Assembly: GCA_035651595.1 (NCBI GenBank)
Contig: DASRFJ010000279.1
Location: 1-25,808 of the forward strand
Origin: JAFARZ01 sp035651595
GTDB lineage: Bacteria; Actinomycetota; Actinomycetes; Streptosporangiales; Streptosporangiaceae
Direction of reading: 5' to 3'
DNA: 25,808 bases
Numbering within the stretch: the stretch's first letter is position 1; every line of letters starts with the position of its first letter. The translations under genes were made by a program, and so were the position numbers. Below the pieces are notes generated by a model. That model was not told where the DNA came from and did not search any database. It was given only the letters and a program-made list of their open reading frames with translations. Below are positions 8,012 to 14,847 of the stretch, one piece after another.

Positions 8012-8824
8012 TCACGCGGCCAGTTTGCGGCGCACCGCGGCCAGCCGGGAGGCCGCCGTGCCGTCTATAAGCTCATCCCCGATCTGGATGGACAAACCAC
8101 CCACGACCGAGGGGTCAATGACAACGTTCAGGTGAACGTCGTGTCCGTACGCGGTTGCCAGTGCGCGTGCCAGGCGTTGCTGCTGCTGGGCGCTGAGCGT
8201 CGCGGCGGTGCGAACCACGGCGATGAGCCGCTCGCGCCGGGTGGCCGCGATCTGGGCGCACAGCTCCAGAGTGGCCGGCAGCGCGCGGCCCCGCGGATGC
8301 AGCGTGACCTGGGTAATCAGGCTCAGCGCCACCGGCGACACCTTGCCGCGCAGCAGCGCGGCGAGCAGATCCTGCTTGTTCTCGGCCGGCAGGCTGGCGC
8401 TGGCCAGCGCCGATCGCAGATCCGGCTGGCCCGCCACCAGGCGGCCGAACCGGAACAGCTCGTCCTCGAGCTCATCGACCGTCCGCTGGTGCTCGGCGGA
8501 GATCACCATTGCCTCGACGGCGAGCTGCTCCAGCGCGTCCGACAGGTCGCCCGAGCTGGCCCACCTCGATTCGGCGGCCGCTGAAACGAGTTCCTCAGCG
8601 GCCGGGCTGATCTTGCCGTGCAGCAACTGCCTGGTCACGGCGGCCTTCTCCGCACCCGGCTTGCCGGGGTCGGACAGTGCGCGGCGCAGCCCGTGCTCGG
8701 TGTCGAGCAGCCCGACAACCGCGAACAGCTCGCTGCCGAGCGTATCCGCCTGCGCCTGGCCTTGTGCCGCGGTCGCCAGCTGTTCGCGCAGGCCCGCGTA
8801 CGACGGCCGGCTCGCACCGCGCAT
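8012..8824 (-). CDS. atpH: ATP synthase F1 subunit delta, 270 aa
   Basis: Links the peripheral stalk (subunit b) to the top of the F1 head. Seen: an OSCP/delta-type C-terminus with V-V-G-G-L-S-I-Q-I-G-D-E-L-I-D-G-T near residue 245, the family signature. At about 270 residues it carries roughly 90 more than the E. coli protein, as is usual for actinobacteria. Two ATGs compete: 8830 overlaps the atpF TGA, and 8824 lies 8 nt after GGGAGG. The second is chosen for spacing; the first would add Met-Asn. Located between atpF and atpA in the canonical order. Confidence 0.92.
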   Translation of the reverse strand: MRGASRPSYAGLREQLATAAQGQAQADTLGSELFAVVGLLDTEHGLRRALSDPGKPGAEKAAVTRQLLHGKISPAAEELVSAAAESRWASSGDLSDALEQLAVEAMVISAEHQRTVDELEDELFRFGRLVAGQPDLRSALASASLPAENKQDLLAALLRGKVSPVALSLITQVTLHPRGRALPATLELCAQIAATRRERLIAVVRTAATLSAQQQQRLARALATAYGHDVHLNVVIDPSVVGGLSIQIGDELIDGTAASRLAAVRRKLAA

Positions 8825-8826
8825 GT

Positions 8827-9378
8827 TCATCGCCTCCCGGAGGCTTCGCCAGAAGTTTCGCTGCCCTCAAGCTCGGCGAGGAAGCGATCGACCATCCGGG
8901 ACTGCCGCGCCTCGTCGGTGAGTGACTCACCCACGATCCGGCCGGCCAGCTCGGTCGCCAGCGTGCCGACCTCTGCCCGCAGACTCGCCAGTGCCTGCTG
9001 CCGCTCGGACTCGATCTGCGCCTGGGCGGACTCGGTGATTCTTCTCGCCTCGGTCTCCGCCTGCTGGCGCATCTCGGCGATGATCTGCGCGCCCTGCTCC
9101 CTGGCCTCTTCACGGAGCCGGGCAGCCTCGTGCCGCGCGTCGGCGAGCTGCTGCTTGTACTCCTCGAGGATCTGCTGCGCCTGCTCCTGCTCCTTCTCCG
9201 CCTTGGCCAGCCCGCCCTCGATGAGCTCGGTGCGCTCGGCCAGGGTCTTCATGATCCTGGGCAGCAGCACCTTGGCCAGCACCCCGAAGACCAGGATGAA
9301 GCAGATCGTCCCGATGATGAACTCGGGCCACGACGGCAGCAGCGGGTCCTGTGCCGCGGTGTCGGCTAGGTTGTACAT
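8827..9378 (-). CDS. atpF: ATP synthase F0 subunit b, 183 aa
   Basis: Membrane-anchored peripheral stalk. Seen: P-E-F-I-I-G-T-I-C-F-I-L-V-F-G-V as the single N-terminal membrane helix at about residues 18-38, then a long charged coiled coil rich in E, K, Q and A to the end. The start chosen is ATG 9378, with AGGTGG 8 nt upstream; GTG 9390, four codons earlier, has no good Shine-Dalgarno but cannot be ruled out. Unlike in mycobacteria there is no second b-delta fusion gene. The TGA overlaps the atpH ATG. Confidence 0.9.
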   Translation of the reverse strand: MYNLADTAAQDPLLPSWPEFIIGTICFILVFGVLAKVLLPRIMKTLAERTELIEGGLAKAEKEQEQAQQILEEYKQQLADARHEAARLREEAREQGAQIIAEMRQQAETEARRITESAQAQIESERQQALASLRAEVGTLATELAGRIVGESLTDEARQSRMVDRFLAELEGSETSGEASGRR

Positions 9379-9406
9379 GGTTTGGGCCACCTACCCGGTT
9401 CGGTGA

Positions 9407-9655
9407 TCAGGAACTGAAGATGAACGGGGCCACGAGGCCGATCAGCGCGAGCGCCTCGGTGAGCGCGAAACCGATCCACATGTACAGGGTGATGCGGCCG
9501 GTGGCTTCGGGCTGCCGGGCCATGGCCTCGATCGCGTGACCGAAGACCAGGCCGATGCCGATACCAGGGCCGATGGCCGCAAGACCGTAACCGAGCGCGC
9601 CGAGCCTTTTGATGTTGAGCGTCTGGTCGGCGAGAGTCGCGGCAAGTACAGACAT
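9407..9655 (-). CDS. atpE: ATP synthase F0 subunit c, 82 aa
   Basis: Proton-carrying ring subunit, a two-helix hairpin in the membrane. Seen: glycine-rich helix 1 (G-P-G-I-G-I-G-L-V-F-G), the polar loop A-R-Q-P-E at residues 46-50 that contacts gamma/epsilon, and helix 2 with the proton-binding Glu67 in G-F-A-L-T-E-A-L-A. The sodium-binding residue set of Na+-type rings is not evident, so a proton ring is expected. Length is typical. An AAAAGGAA Shine-Dalgarno precedes the ATG. The 63-nt gap to atpB is the largest in the F0 part of the operon. Confidence 0.96.
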   Translation of the reverse strand: MSVLAATLADQTLNIKRLGALGYGLAAIGPGIGIGLVFGHAIEAMARQPEATGRITLYMWIGFALTEALALIGLVAPFIFSS

Positions 9656-9718
9656 GTATCTAGTTCCTTTTCTTTTCGGGCCGGCGGATGCTCATGGGCC
9701 CGCCGGAGACGTTGCGGA

Positions 9719-10531
9719 TCAGTGCGCCGCCTCTAGCGAGCTGGCTATGTAGGTGGCGGTCAGCGTGGTGAAGATGAATGCCTGGAGCAGGTCCACCAGG
9801 AGCTCGAGCAGGAAGACGAACAGGACCATGAAGGCGGAGCCCGCCGCGTACAGCAGTCCGGCGCTGAAGCTCATCAGGTACCAGGTGGCGACCATGAAGA
9901 TCGTCAGCAGCAGGTGTCCGGCGAACATGTTCGCGAACAGCCGCACGCCGAGCGTGAACGGCTGGACGATGAAGAACCTGGCCACTTCGACTGGGATCAG
10001 GATGAGCAGCACTGGCGCCGGCACACCCGGCGGGATCATGTTCCTGAAGTAGCCCCAGGCGCCCTGGTGCTTGAAGCCCAGGAACAGGTACAGGAAGTAG
10101 ACCATGAAGACCAGCGGCCAGACGAACCCGATCCGGGACATCGACGGGAACTGGAAGAGCGGGATCAGTTCCATCAGGTTCATCAGGAAGATGAAGAAGA
10201 ACAGCGACACCAGGAACGGCAGGTAGCCGTCACCGCGCCTGCCGAGCGCCGGGCGCAGGATCTGGTCCCGCACCGCCAGGATGGCCATCTCCCCTACGTT
10301 CTGCACGCCCCTGGGGACGAGCTTCGGCCGGGAGAACGCCGCCCAGAAGAAGACGAGCACGGCAAGCACGCACAGCACGGCGATCAGCATGGGCTTGGTG
10401 AAGTGGAACGACCCGACGCTGAACAACGGCTTGTAATCGAAGTTCTGCAGCCCTGGCGCGGGAAAGCCACAGCCGTTGAAGATGTGGCACCCGCCGGCAC
10501 CGCTTGCGACAGTGCTGGCCTCACCGATCAC
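9719..10531 (-). CDS. atpB: ATP synthase F0 subunit a, 270 aa
   Basis: Stator subunit that forms the two proton half-channels next to the c-ring. Seen: five to six hydrophobic segments, the conserved P-F-T-L-G-V-R-L-F-A-N-M motif with the essential arginine at residue 197, followed by G-H-L-L-L, and M-E-L-I-P before it. Length is normal. GTG at 10531 overlaps the upstream TGA (GTGA), with AGAGGA 7 nt upstream. The N-terminus has about 40 polar residues before the first helix, common in actinobacteria. Confidence 0.95.
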   Translation of the reverse strand: MIGEASTVASGAGGCHIFNGCGFPAPGLQNFDYKPLFSVGSFHFTKPMLIAVLCVLAVLVFFWAAFSRPKLVPRGVQNVGEMAILAVRDQILRPALGRRGDGYLPFLVSLFFFIFLMNLMELIPLFQFPSMSRIGFVWPLVFMVYFLYLFLGFKHQGAWGYFRNMIPPGVPAPVLLILIPVEVARFFIVQPFTLGVRLFANMFAGHLLLTIFMVATWYLMSFSAGLLYAAGSAFMVLFVFLLELLVDLLQAFIFTTLTATYIASSLEAAH

Positions 10532-10785
10532 CGGTCATTCCTCTCCATGGATTCTTGCCTGCCGTAGCGGTAGATCACGAAGCCGAGCGAGATCGCGAGG
10601 CCGACGAGCATGCCTATCGGAAACAGGATGCTGACGTGCACGGCCTTGCCGATCAGCCAGCCGATGGCGCCGTAGGCGACCATGCCGCCGATCAGGTAGC
10701 TGAACACGGTCCAGCCCACGTTCAGGCCCATGGCCCGGCTGTCCTGCTCGGTGTCTTTTACGGCGCCGTTGCCGGGTTTGGCCAT
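10528..10785 (-). CDS. AtpZ/AtpI-family small membrane protein, 85 aa
   Basis: Two hydrophobic helices (about residues 26-46 and 53-70) separated by a short K-A-V-H-V turn. The glycine-rich first helix S-Y-L-I-G-G-M-V-A-Y-G-A-I-G-W-L-I-G is typical of the AtpZ/AtpI family encoded ahead of atpB. Family members are proposed to help c-ring assembly or Mg2+ supply. Start ATG 10785. The TGA overlaps the atpB GTG, and the gene upstream ends 4 bp before its start, so it is an operon member. Confidence 0.82.
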   Translation of the reverse strand: MAKPGNGAVKDTEQDSRAMGLNVGWTVFSYLIGGMVAYGAIGWLIGKAVHVSILFPIGMLVGLAISLGFVIYRYGRQESMERNDR

Positions 10786-10789
10786 CGCT

Positions 10790-11194
10790 TTACTGCTTCC
10801 CGGCCGGCTCTACGTACAGCAGCTTGACCTTGACCGCGGCGAAGATCTGCGCGGCGCTCCACACGAGGATGCAGCCGATCGCGACGAAGCCCACGGTGTG
10901 CGTGCTGTACGCGGTGGCGCCGTTCAGCGCCTTGACGATCAGCGCCAGCCCGACGATCTTGACCAGGAACGTGCCGAGGGCGGCGACCATCATCGCCTGC
11001 GGGCTGACCTTCGCGGCCCGGCCCACGACCACGATGCTGATGCCGAAGAAGACGACGACGATCGCGACCCCGATCAGGGCGCCGATCAAGCCTTTCGTCC
11101 CCACGAGTGCGGCGCTCACCCCGACCATGATCGCGGCCGCGATGGCCGTCAGCGCGGCGGCGCGCCGTGCGACCGTGGCGTAACTCGCCAGCAT
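10790..11194 (-). CDS. atpI: AtpI-type protein, first gene of the atp operon, 134 aa
   Basis: Four predicted membrane helices: A-A-L-T-A-I-A-A-A-I-M-V near the N-terminus, then G-A-L-I-G-V-A-I-V-V-V-F-F-G, the A-A-L-G-T-F-L-V-K-I-V-G-L segment, and the last around residue 110. It occupies the position of the AtpI-like gene in Streptomyces atp operons. AtpI proteins act as chaperones or stabilisers for c-ring assembly in other bacteria; here the role is inferred from place and topology. The start is ATG 11194, which has AGGAG 7 nt upstream; an upstream TTG at 11200 is too close to that site. First gene of the operon. Confidence 0.8.
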   Translation of the reverse strand: MLASYATVARRAAALTAIAAAIMVGVSAALVGTKGLIGALIGVAIVVVFFGISIVVVGRAAKVSPQAMMVAALGTFLVKIVGLALIVKALNGATAYSTHTVGFVAIGCILVWSAAQIFAAVKVKLLYVEPAGKQ

Positions 11195-11218
11195 TACCAA
11201 GCTCCTGAGGGTTCTACG

Positions 11219-11251
11219 GACTGCCCCGCCTTAGTCCGGCGAGGGACAGTC
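11219..11251 (-). promoter_or_regulatory. atpI: Hairpin in the atpI 5' leader
   Basis: On the minus strand GACTG pairs with CAGTC, then CCC with GGG and GCC with GGC around a 7-nt loop, with a small bulge. The one C-A mismatch of the plus strand becomes G-U in minus-strand RNA. It ends about 25 nt before the atpI start and just upstream of the AGGAG site, so it could influence mRNA stability or translation. Weak inference. Confidence 0.35.
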
Positions 11252-11342
11252 GCCGCGCCACGTGCCTGCGCGTCGTGGTGCGGACATCCGTGCAGGTTTA
11301 GGAACGTTACCACGGGCCTCTCTCTAGCCGAAGGGGGCCTGC

Positions 11343-11360
11343 TCGTGAAAGATATCACAA
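11343..11360 (-). promoter_or_regulatory. Rex-like redox operator upstream of the atp operon
   Basis: Minus strand reads TTGTGATATCTTTCACGA: two 6-bp half-sites with a 6-bp spacer, matching the Rex consensus TTGTGA-N6-TCACAA at 11 of 12 half-site positions. It lies about 150 bp upstream of atpI. Rex is the actinobacterial NADH/NAD+ sensor that controls respiratory genes, so a site here is biologically sensible. Match and spacing are seen; binding is inferred. Confidence 0.55.
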
Positions 11361-11375
11361 AGTCCTTGACTTTGT
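11357..11375. promoter_or_regulatory. 8-bp inverted repeat overlapping the Rex-like site
   Basis: ACAAAGTC, spacer CTT, GACTTTGT: a perfect inverted repeat sharing 4 bp with the Rex-like site. It lies in an AT-richer stretch where the atp promoter is expected. It may be a second operator or part of the promoter. The protein that would bind it is not identified. Confidence 0.4.
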
Positions 11376-11536
11376 CTTTACCTTAACGGTGACTATTTAT
11401 GACTTTCGCTACGGTAGTTGAACGATCACCTACCGCACTCGTCGCGCACGGCCGCAACGTGAACGATGCTAGGCGTTTCGGGGAACTTCACCGGCACACC
11501 AAGCAAACCTTGCCTAGCCACGCACCCGCGTCCGCC

Positions 11537-11599
11537 GCACCGCGTGCCCGTCGCCCACCCGCACCGCGTGCCCGTCGCCCACCCGCACCGCTCGCCCGC
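11537..11599. repeat. 24-bp tandem repeat, 2.6 copies
   Basis: Two identical 24-bp units (11537-11560 and 11561-11584), each beginning GCACCGCGTGCCC, followed by a partial third copy with one early difference. No reading frame across it looks real. Probably slipped-strand amplification next to the TIR-bounded element. Confidence 0.7.
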
Positions 11600-11672
11600 A
11601 ATATCCGGATTTATCATGATATAGCGCCACCTTCCACAACCCATCCGGGCCCGGGAGCGCAATTCGAAAATT

Positions 11673-12006
11673 ATTGCGGACAGTTACCCTCCCGGTTTGA
11701 CCTGCTGGCGTGTTCCGGGGCTTGCCCGGATCGCTGGCCGCCCGGCGGGTCAGCGGCAGGCTCGATCGGCGTCTGTTAACGTGGCGGATTTCCCCTTCGT
11801 GGTAACGGGACCCCTGTCCACGAGGGTCGATCCACCACAAAGGGAAAATCGTCCACGTTGCTGACGGGCTGACGGTGCGCTCCCATCCCAGTTGCCGCAC
11901 ACTGCACTCCAGGCACAGACTGCGCGCGCAGGCCGCCAGCGCCCGGCGGCCGACACGGCCACGCGCACGCGATCAGCCAGCAGGATCCGACCGGGGTGTC
12001 CGCAAT
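11673..12006. mobile_element. MITE-like element with imperfect terminal inverted repeats
   Basis: Left end 11673-11709 and the reverse complement of 11976-12006 share, in order, ATTGCGGACA, CCCGGT and CCTGCTGGC: 25 matching bases, separated by short unequal spacers. The 334 bp between the outer ends contain no transposase and no convincing ORF but do contain a long stem-loop (11778-11859). Small size, terminal repeats, non-coding content and intergenic position fit a non-autonomous MITE-like element. The dinucleotide AT flanks both TG...CA ends, but it could be part of the repeat or a target duplication. The tip sequence recurs at 20959-21011. No transposon family could be assigned. Confidence 0.5.
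11778..11859 (-). ncRNA. Long stem-loop, possible structured RNA
   Basis: AACGTGG (11778-11784) pairs with CCACGTT (11853-11859). After a 2x2 internal loop, 11787-11803 pairs with 11834-11850 over 17 positions. The apical 30 nt contain a further GACCC/GGGTC pairing. On the plus strand the 17-bp arm has two C-A mismatches; in minus-strand RNA both become U-G wobbles, making the arm continuous. That favours a minus-strand transcript. It lies about 310 nt past the wecA stop and 580 nt before atpI. Whether it is transcribed is unknown. Confidence 0.4.
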
Positions 12007-12129
12007 GATGTGACTCGGCCGCTGTTACGCCCGGAATGCTGCTAGATGTCCCGATACGGGATACGGGTACCGCCGTGGGCTGCCTCGTCTCGGGCGGATC
12101 GAGCGATTCGCTCGGGAACGCTCACTGGT

Positions 12130-12154
12130 GCCCAGCGTTGCGACAACGCTGGGC
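12130..12154 (-). terminator. wecA: wecA terminator hairpin
   Basis: GCCCAGCGTTG, loop of 3 nt, CAACGCTGGGC: a perfect 11-bp GC-rich stem beginning 16 nt after the wecA stop. No U-tract follows, as is common for terminators in high-GC actinomycetes. Its position supports the wecA stop at 12170. Confidence 0.65.
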
Positions 12155-12169
12155 GCCGCCTTTACTCGG

Positions 12170-14014
12170 CTAGCTGGGGCGCGGGCCGCGCCCGGGCGAC
12201 GCCGGGAACGGGCCGGTGTCGGCGAACCGGTCCTCATTGCCCGCGACCTGGCCGTTGTCCCAGACCTGACCGCTATCCCGTACGTACCCGTCGGCCGCGA
12301 TCTGGCCGTTATCCCGGACCTCCCCGTTGTCCCAGACCTGGCCGTTGCCCGCGACCTGGCCGTTGCCCGCGACCTGGCCGTTGCCCCGGAACGGGCCGTT
12401 GTCCGGAAGCGCGCCGCTTCCCGGACGCTGGAGGTCGTCCGGCAGCTGACCACTCCCCGGGTCGCCCCAGGGGTGGCCGTTGCTGGGGAACTGGGGGTGG
12501 CCGTTGGCGTGATCGAGCGGGAACTCGCCCTCGCCGGGCAGGCGGCCCGCACGGGGGAAGGGGGCGTCGGAGTCGACGTCGGCGGCTGGTGCCACCGGGA
12601 GGTGCCCGAGGCGCCGCGCCGCGCGGTCGGCGTCGCCGGGGAAGGGACGTAGCACGCTGCTGGTGGCGGGCGGGGTGGTGATCGGCTCGAAGCCGGGTGG
12701 CGGGCCGCCGTTGCCCGAGCCGGCGGCGCGGCGCTTGCCGGGGCCCGCGCCGTTGGGCTTGGGCGCGAACGCGCTCGCCGGCGCCACCCTGCTCCCCGTG
12801 CCCGGCTGGACCGTGCCCGGCTGGGCCGTGCCCAGCTGAACAGGGGCGGGCGCGCTCGCAACGGTAACGGCAACACGTCGCGAGTCGCCGAACAGCCGCC
12901 ACGGACGCAGCCGCGGCATGGTGACCGGCAGCAGGGTGAGGACGGCGACGACCGTGGCCACCACCAGCACCCACAGGCGGGACCTGACCAGCGACAGCGA
13001 GATCACGGTGGCCGAGAACAGGGCCGCCCACAGCCACATGATCAGCACGCTCTGCCGGTAGGAGTGCCCGATGCCGAGCAGCCGGTGGTGCAGGTGCTCG
13101 CGGTCGGCCGCCATCACCGGCTTGCCACGCCGGGTACGGCGGATCACCGCCAGCATCAGGTCCGTGTACGGGATCAGGAAGATCGCACCCGCAACCAGCA
13201 ACGGCAGGATCGTGCCGAACCGGTTGTACGGGTGGTCCTGGGAGTAGTTCGACAGCAGCGTGGAGTCGAGCGAGTTCGTGCTGGAGATCGGCCCGTAAGC
13301 GAGCAGCAGGCCGAGCAGCGCGGCGCCGATGTCGCCCATGAAGATCCGGGCCGGGAAGTAGTTGTGCGGCAGGAACCCCACGCACATCCCGGCCAGCAGC
13401 GCGGAGGACACCGCAGGCAGCGACTGGGACGTGTCGTTCAGCGTCCGGACCAGCGTGTACGAGTAGACGAGGAAGGACATCGCGGCGATCCCGGTGATGC
13501 CGGCCGCCAGCCCGTCCAGCCCGTCGATGAAGTTGATCGCGTTGATGGTGACCACGATGAGCAGGATGGTCAGCACCACGCTCAGGTCCGGCTCAAGCGA
13601 GAACACGTGACCGTTCGGCTCCGGCAGCCAGGGCAGCGACTGTCCGCTCCACACGACGATGCCGGCCGCGGCCACCTGCCCGGCCAGCTTGCTGATCGCG
13701 GAGAGCCCCCAGCGGTCGTCGATGAAGCCGATCAGCACGATCAGCCCGCCGGCCAGCAGCAGCCCGGCCTCGGTGCGCGAGCCCGCGGCGGAGAACGGGT
13801 CCTTGAGATAGCTGAGCCGGCTGGCGATGATCAGCCCGACAACCATGCCGCCGTACATGGCCAGCCCGCCGAGCAGCGGAGTGGGCGCGGTGTGCACGTC
13901 ACGTGCCCGTGGCTCGTGCATGGCGCGGGTGCCGATCGCGATCCGCCGGACGAGCGGGACCAGCAGATACGTCACCGCCGCCGTGACGAGCAGCACCAAG
14001 GCATAGTCGCGCAT
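12170..14014 (-). CDS. wecA: Polyprenyl-phosphate GlcNAc-1-phosphate transferase with repeat tail, 614 aa
   Basis: Integral membrane enzyme that transfers GlcNAc-1-phosphate from UDP-GlcNAc to decaprenyl/undecaprenyl phosphate, the first step of lipid-linked cell-wall glycan synthesis. Seen: about 11 membrane helices in residues 1-370; Asp99-Asp100 in G-F-I-D-D-R-W-G-L; N-A-I-N-F-I-D-G-L-D-G-L-A-A-G at 158-172; F-M-G-D-I-G; and the histidine-rich loop R-E-H-L-H-H-R-L. These are the MraY/WecA catalytic motifs. Odd: after about residue 380 comes a cytosolic tail of about 230 residues rich in G, P, N and Q, ending in hexapeptide repeats (residues 545-592). The family core is usually 350-400 residues. 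tsaC ends 44 nt upstream, and a terminator follows the stop. Confidence 0.9.
   Translation of the reverse strand: MRDYALVLLVTAAVTYLLVPLVRRIAIGTRAMHEPRARDVHTAPTPLLGGLAMYGGMVVGLIIASRLSYLKDPFSAAGSRTEAGLLLAGGLIVLIGFIDDRWGLSAISKLAGQVAAAGIVVWSGQSLPWLPEPNGHVFSLEPDLSVVLTILLIVVTINAINFIDGLDGLAAGITGIAAMSFLVYSYTLVRTLNDTSQSLPAVSSALLAGMCVGFLPHNYFPARIFMGDIGAALLGLLLAYGPISSTNSLDSTLLSNYSQDHPYNRFGTILPLLVAGAIFLIPYTDLMLAVIRRTRRGKPVMAADREHLHHRLLGIGHSYRQSVLIMWLWAALFSATVISLSLVRSRLWVLVVATVVAVLTLLPVTMPRLRPWRLFGDSRRVAVTVASAPAPVQLGTAQPGTVQPGTGSRVAPASAFAPKPNGAGPGKRRAAGSGNGGPPPGFEPITTPPATSSVLRPFPGDADRAARRLGHLPVAPAADVDSDAPFPRAGRLPGEGEFPLDHANGHPQFPSNGHPWGDPGSGQLPDDLQRPGSGALPDNGPFRGNGQVAGNGQVAGNGQVWDNGEVRDNGQIAADGYVRDSGQVWDNGQVAGNEDRFADTGPFPASPGRGPRPS
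12239..12382 (-). repeat. wecA: Eight 18-bp/hexapeptide repeats in the WecA tail
   Basis: Residues 545-592 are eight consecutive hexapeptides of the form [NDS]-G-[QEY]-[VI]-x-[GDA], e.g. NGQVAG, NGQVWD, NGEVRD, NGQIAA. The unit before (NGPFRG) and the one after (NEDRFA) are decayed copies. At DNA level the units are 18 bp and partly identical. One aliphatic residue every six positions is the spacing of left-handed beta-helix hexapeptide repeats; eight units would make fewer than three coils. Structure and role are inference. Confidence 0.75.
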
Positions 14015-14058
14015 GGCAGCCTCAGTCTGCTCCGGCCCGTGATCTCATCGAAACCACC

Positions 14059-14847
14059 CTACGGTACTGGCTTGCCTGCCGAAGGCGGCTCGCCCGAACG
14101 CTCCAGCGGATGCGGCATTGCGGGCTTTTCGCCCACGTCCGTCCCGGCGTCCTCAGCAATACCTTCCCCAGCCGGCGCGGTCGAATCAGGCGCCACGTAC
14201 GGCTCGCCATCGGTGATGATCGATGCCACGGACCGCAACCGGTCCACCGGGATCGCGCCCTCCCGCAGCACCCGCGGGATCGTGCCGGTCAGGTCGAGGA
14301 TGGTCGACGGCACATTGTCCAGCGACGGCCCGGCATCCAGGTACACCGCCACCGCGTCCCCCAGCTGCTGCTGGGCCTCCAGCGCGGTCATCGCGGACGG
14401 CTGCCCGGTCCGGTTCGCCGACGACACCGCCAGCGGCCCGGTCTGCTTCAGCACCTCCAGGGCGATGGGGTGCAGCGGCATCCGCAGCGCCACGGTGCCC
14501 TTGGTGTCCCCGAGATCCCACATCAGCGTCGGTGAGGCACGGAACACCAGCGTCAGCGCCCCCGGCCAGAACTCGTCGATCAGGTCCTGGCCGAACGCGC
14601 CCATGTCGTCGACCAGCGCCGCCGCGGCGCGAGCGGTGCCGACGAGCACGGGCGACGGCATGTTCCGGCCGCGTCCCTTGGCCGCCAGCATGGCCCGCAC
14701 CGCGGCCGGGGTGAACGCATCCGCGCCGATCCCGTACACGGTGTCGGTCGGCAGCACGATCAGGTCGCCTTCCCGCGCCGCCGTTACGGCCTCGGTGATG
14801 GCAAACGTGCGCGTCTCGGGGTTCGCGCAGTCAAAGAGCTTGCCCAT
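14059..14847 (-). CDS. tsaC: L-threonylcarbamoyladenylate synthase (TsaC/Sua5), 262 aa
   Basis: Makes threonylcarbamoyl-AMP from threonine, bicarbonate and ATP for t6A modification of ANN-decoding tRNAs. Seen: V-L-P-T-D-T-V-Y-G-I-G-A-D at about residues 31-43, the K-G-R-G-R-N/P-S-P block at 57-66 (usually KxRxxxxP), F-W-P-G-A-L-T-L-V at 94-102, and the S-S-A-N-R-T-G-Q-P-S motif at about 142-151. The YrdC fold ends near 210. The last 50 residues are an acidic, proline-rich tail without a recognised Sua5 domain. The ATG directly follows the prmC TAG with no gap, so the pair is coupled. Confidence 0.93.
   Translation of the reverse strand: MGKLFDCANPETRTFAITEAVTAAREGDLIVLPTDTVYGIGADAFTPAAVRAMLAAKGRGRNMPSPVLVGTARAAAALVDDMGAFGQDLIDEFWPGALTLVFRASPTLMWDLGDTKGTVALRMPLHPIALEVLKQTGPLAVSSANRTGQPSAMTALEAQQQLGDAVAVYLDAGPSLDNVPSTILDLTGTIPRVLREGAIPVDRLRSVASIITDGEPYVAPDSTAPAGEGIAEDAGTDVGEKPAMPHPLERSGEPPSAGKPVP

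Larger units (their letters stand above)
11195..12169. other. Gene-free region between atpI and wecA
   Basis: 975 bp with no convincing coding sequence. Short frames exist on both strands, but they are arginine/proline/alanine-rich, lack Shine-Dalgarno sequences and cross the repeats listed here. From the atp side it holds the atpI leader hairpin, a Rex-like operator and adjoining palindrome, a 24-bp tandem repeat, an AT-richer stretch (about 11600-11680), a TIR-bounded element with a long stem-loop, and the wecA terminator. Confidence 0.75.

Noticed and set aside
6317..8584. Very long open frame antisense to atpA and atpH
   Set aside because: An antisense shadow of strongly conserved atp genes in GC-rich DNA; composition is leucine/arginine/aspartate-biased and shows no domain.
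11399..11779. Plus-strand frame of 126 codons in the atpI-wecA gap
   Set aside because: No Shine-Dalgarno; Arg/Pro/Ala-rich because it crosses the 24-bp tandem repeat; no recognisable motif.
11514..11900. Minus-strand frames in the same gap
   Set aside because: They cross the stem-loop and tandem repeat, have unlike codon use and no homology I recognise.
12239..12382. CRISPR-like regular repeats
   Set aside because: The 18-bp units are contiguous with no spacers and are in frame in the WecA protein.
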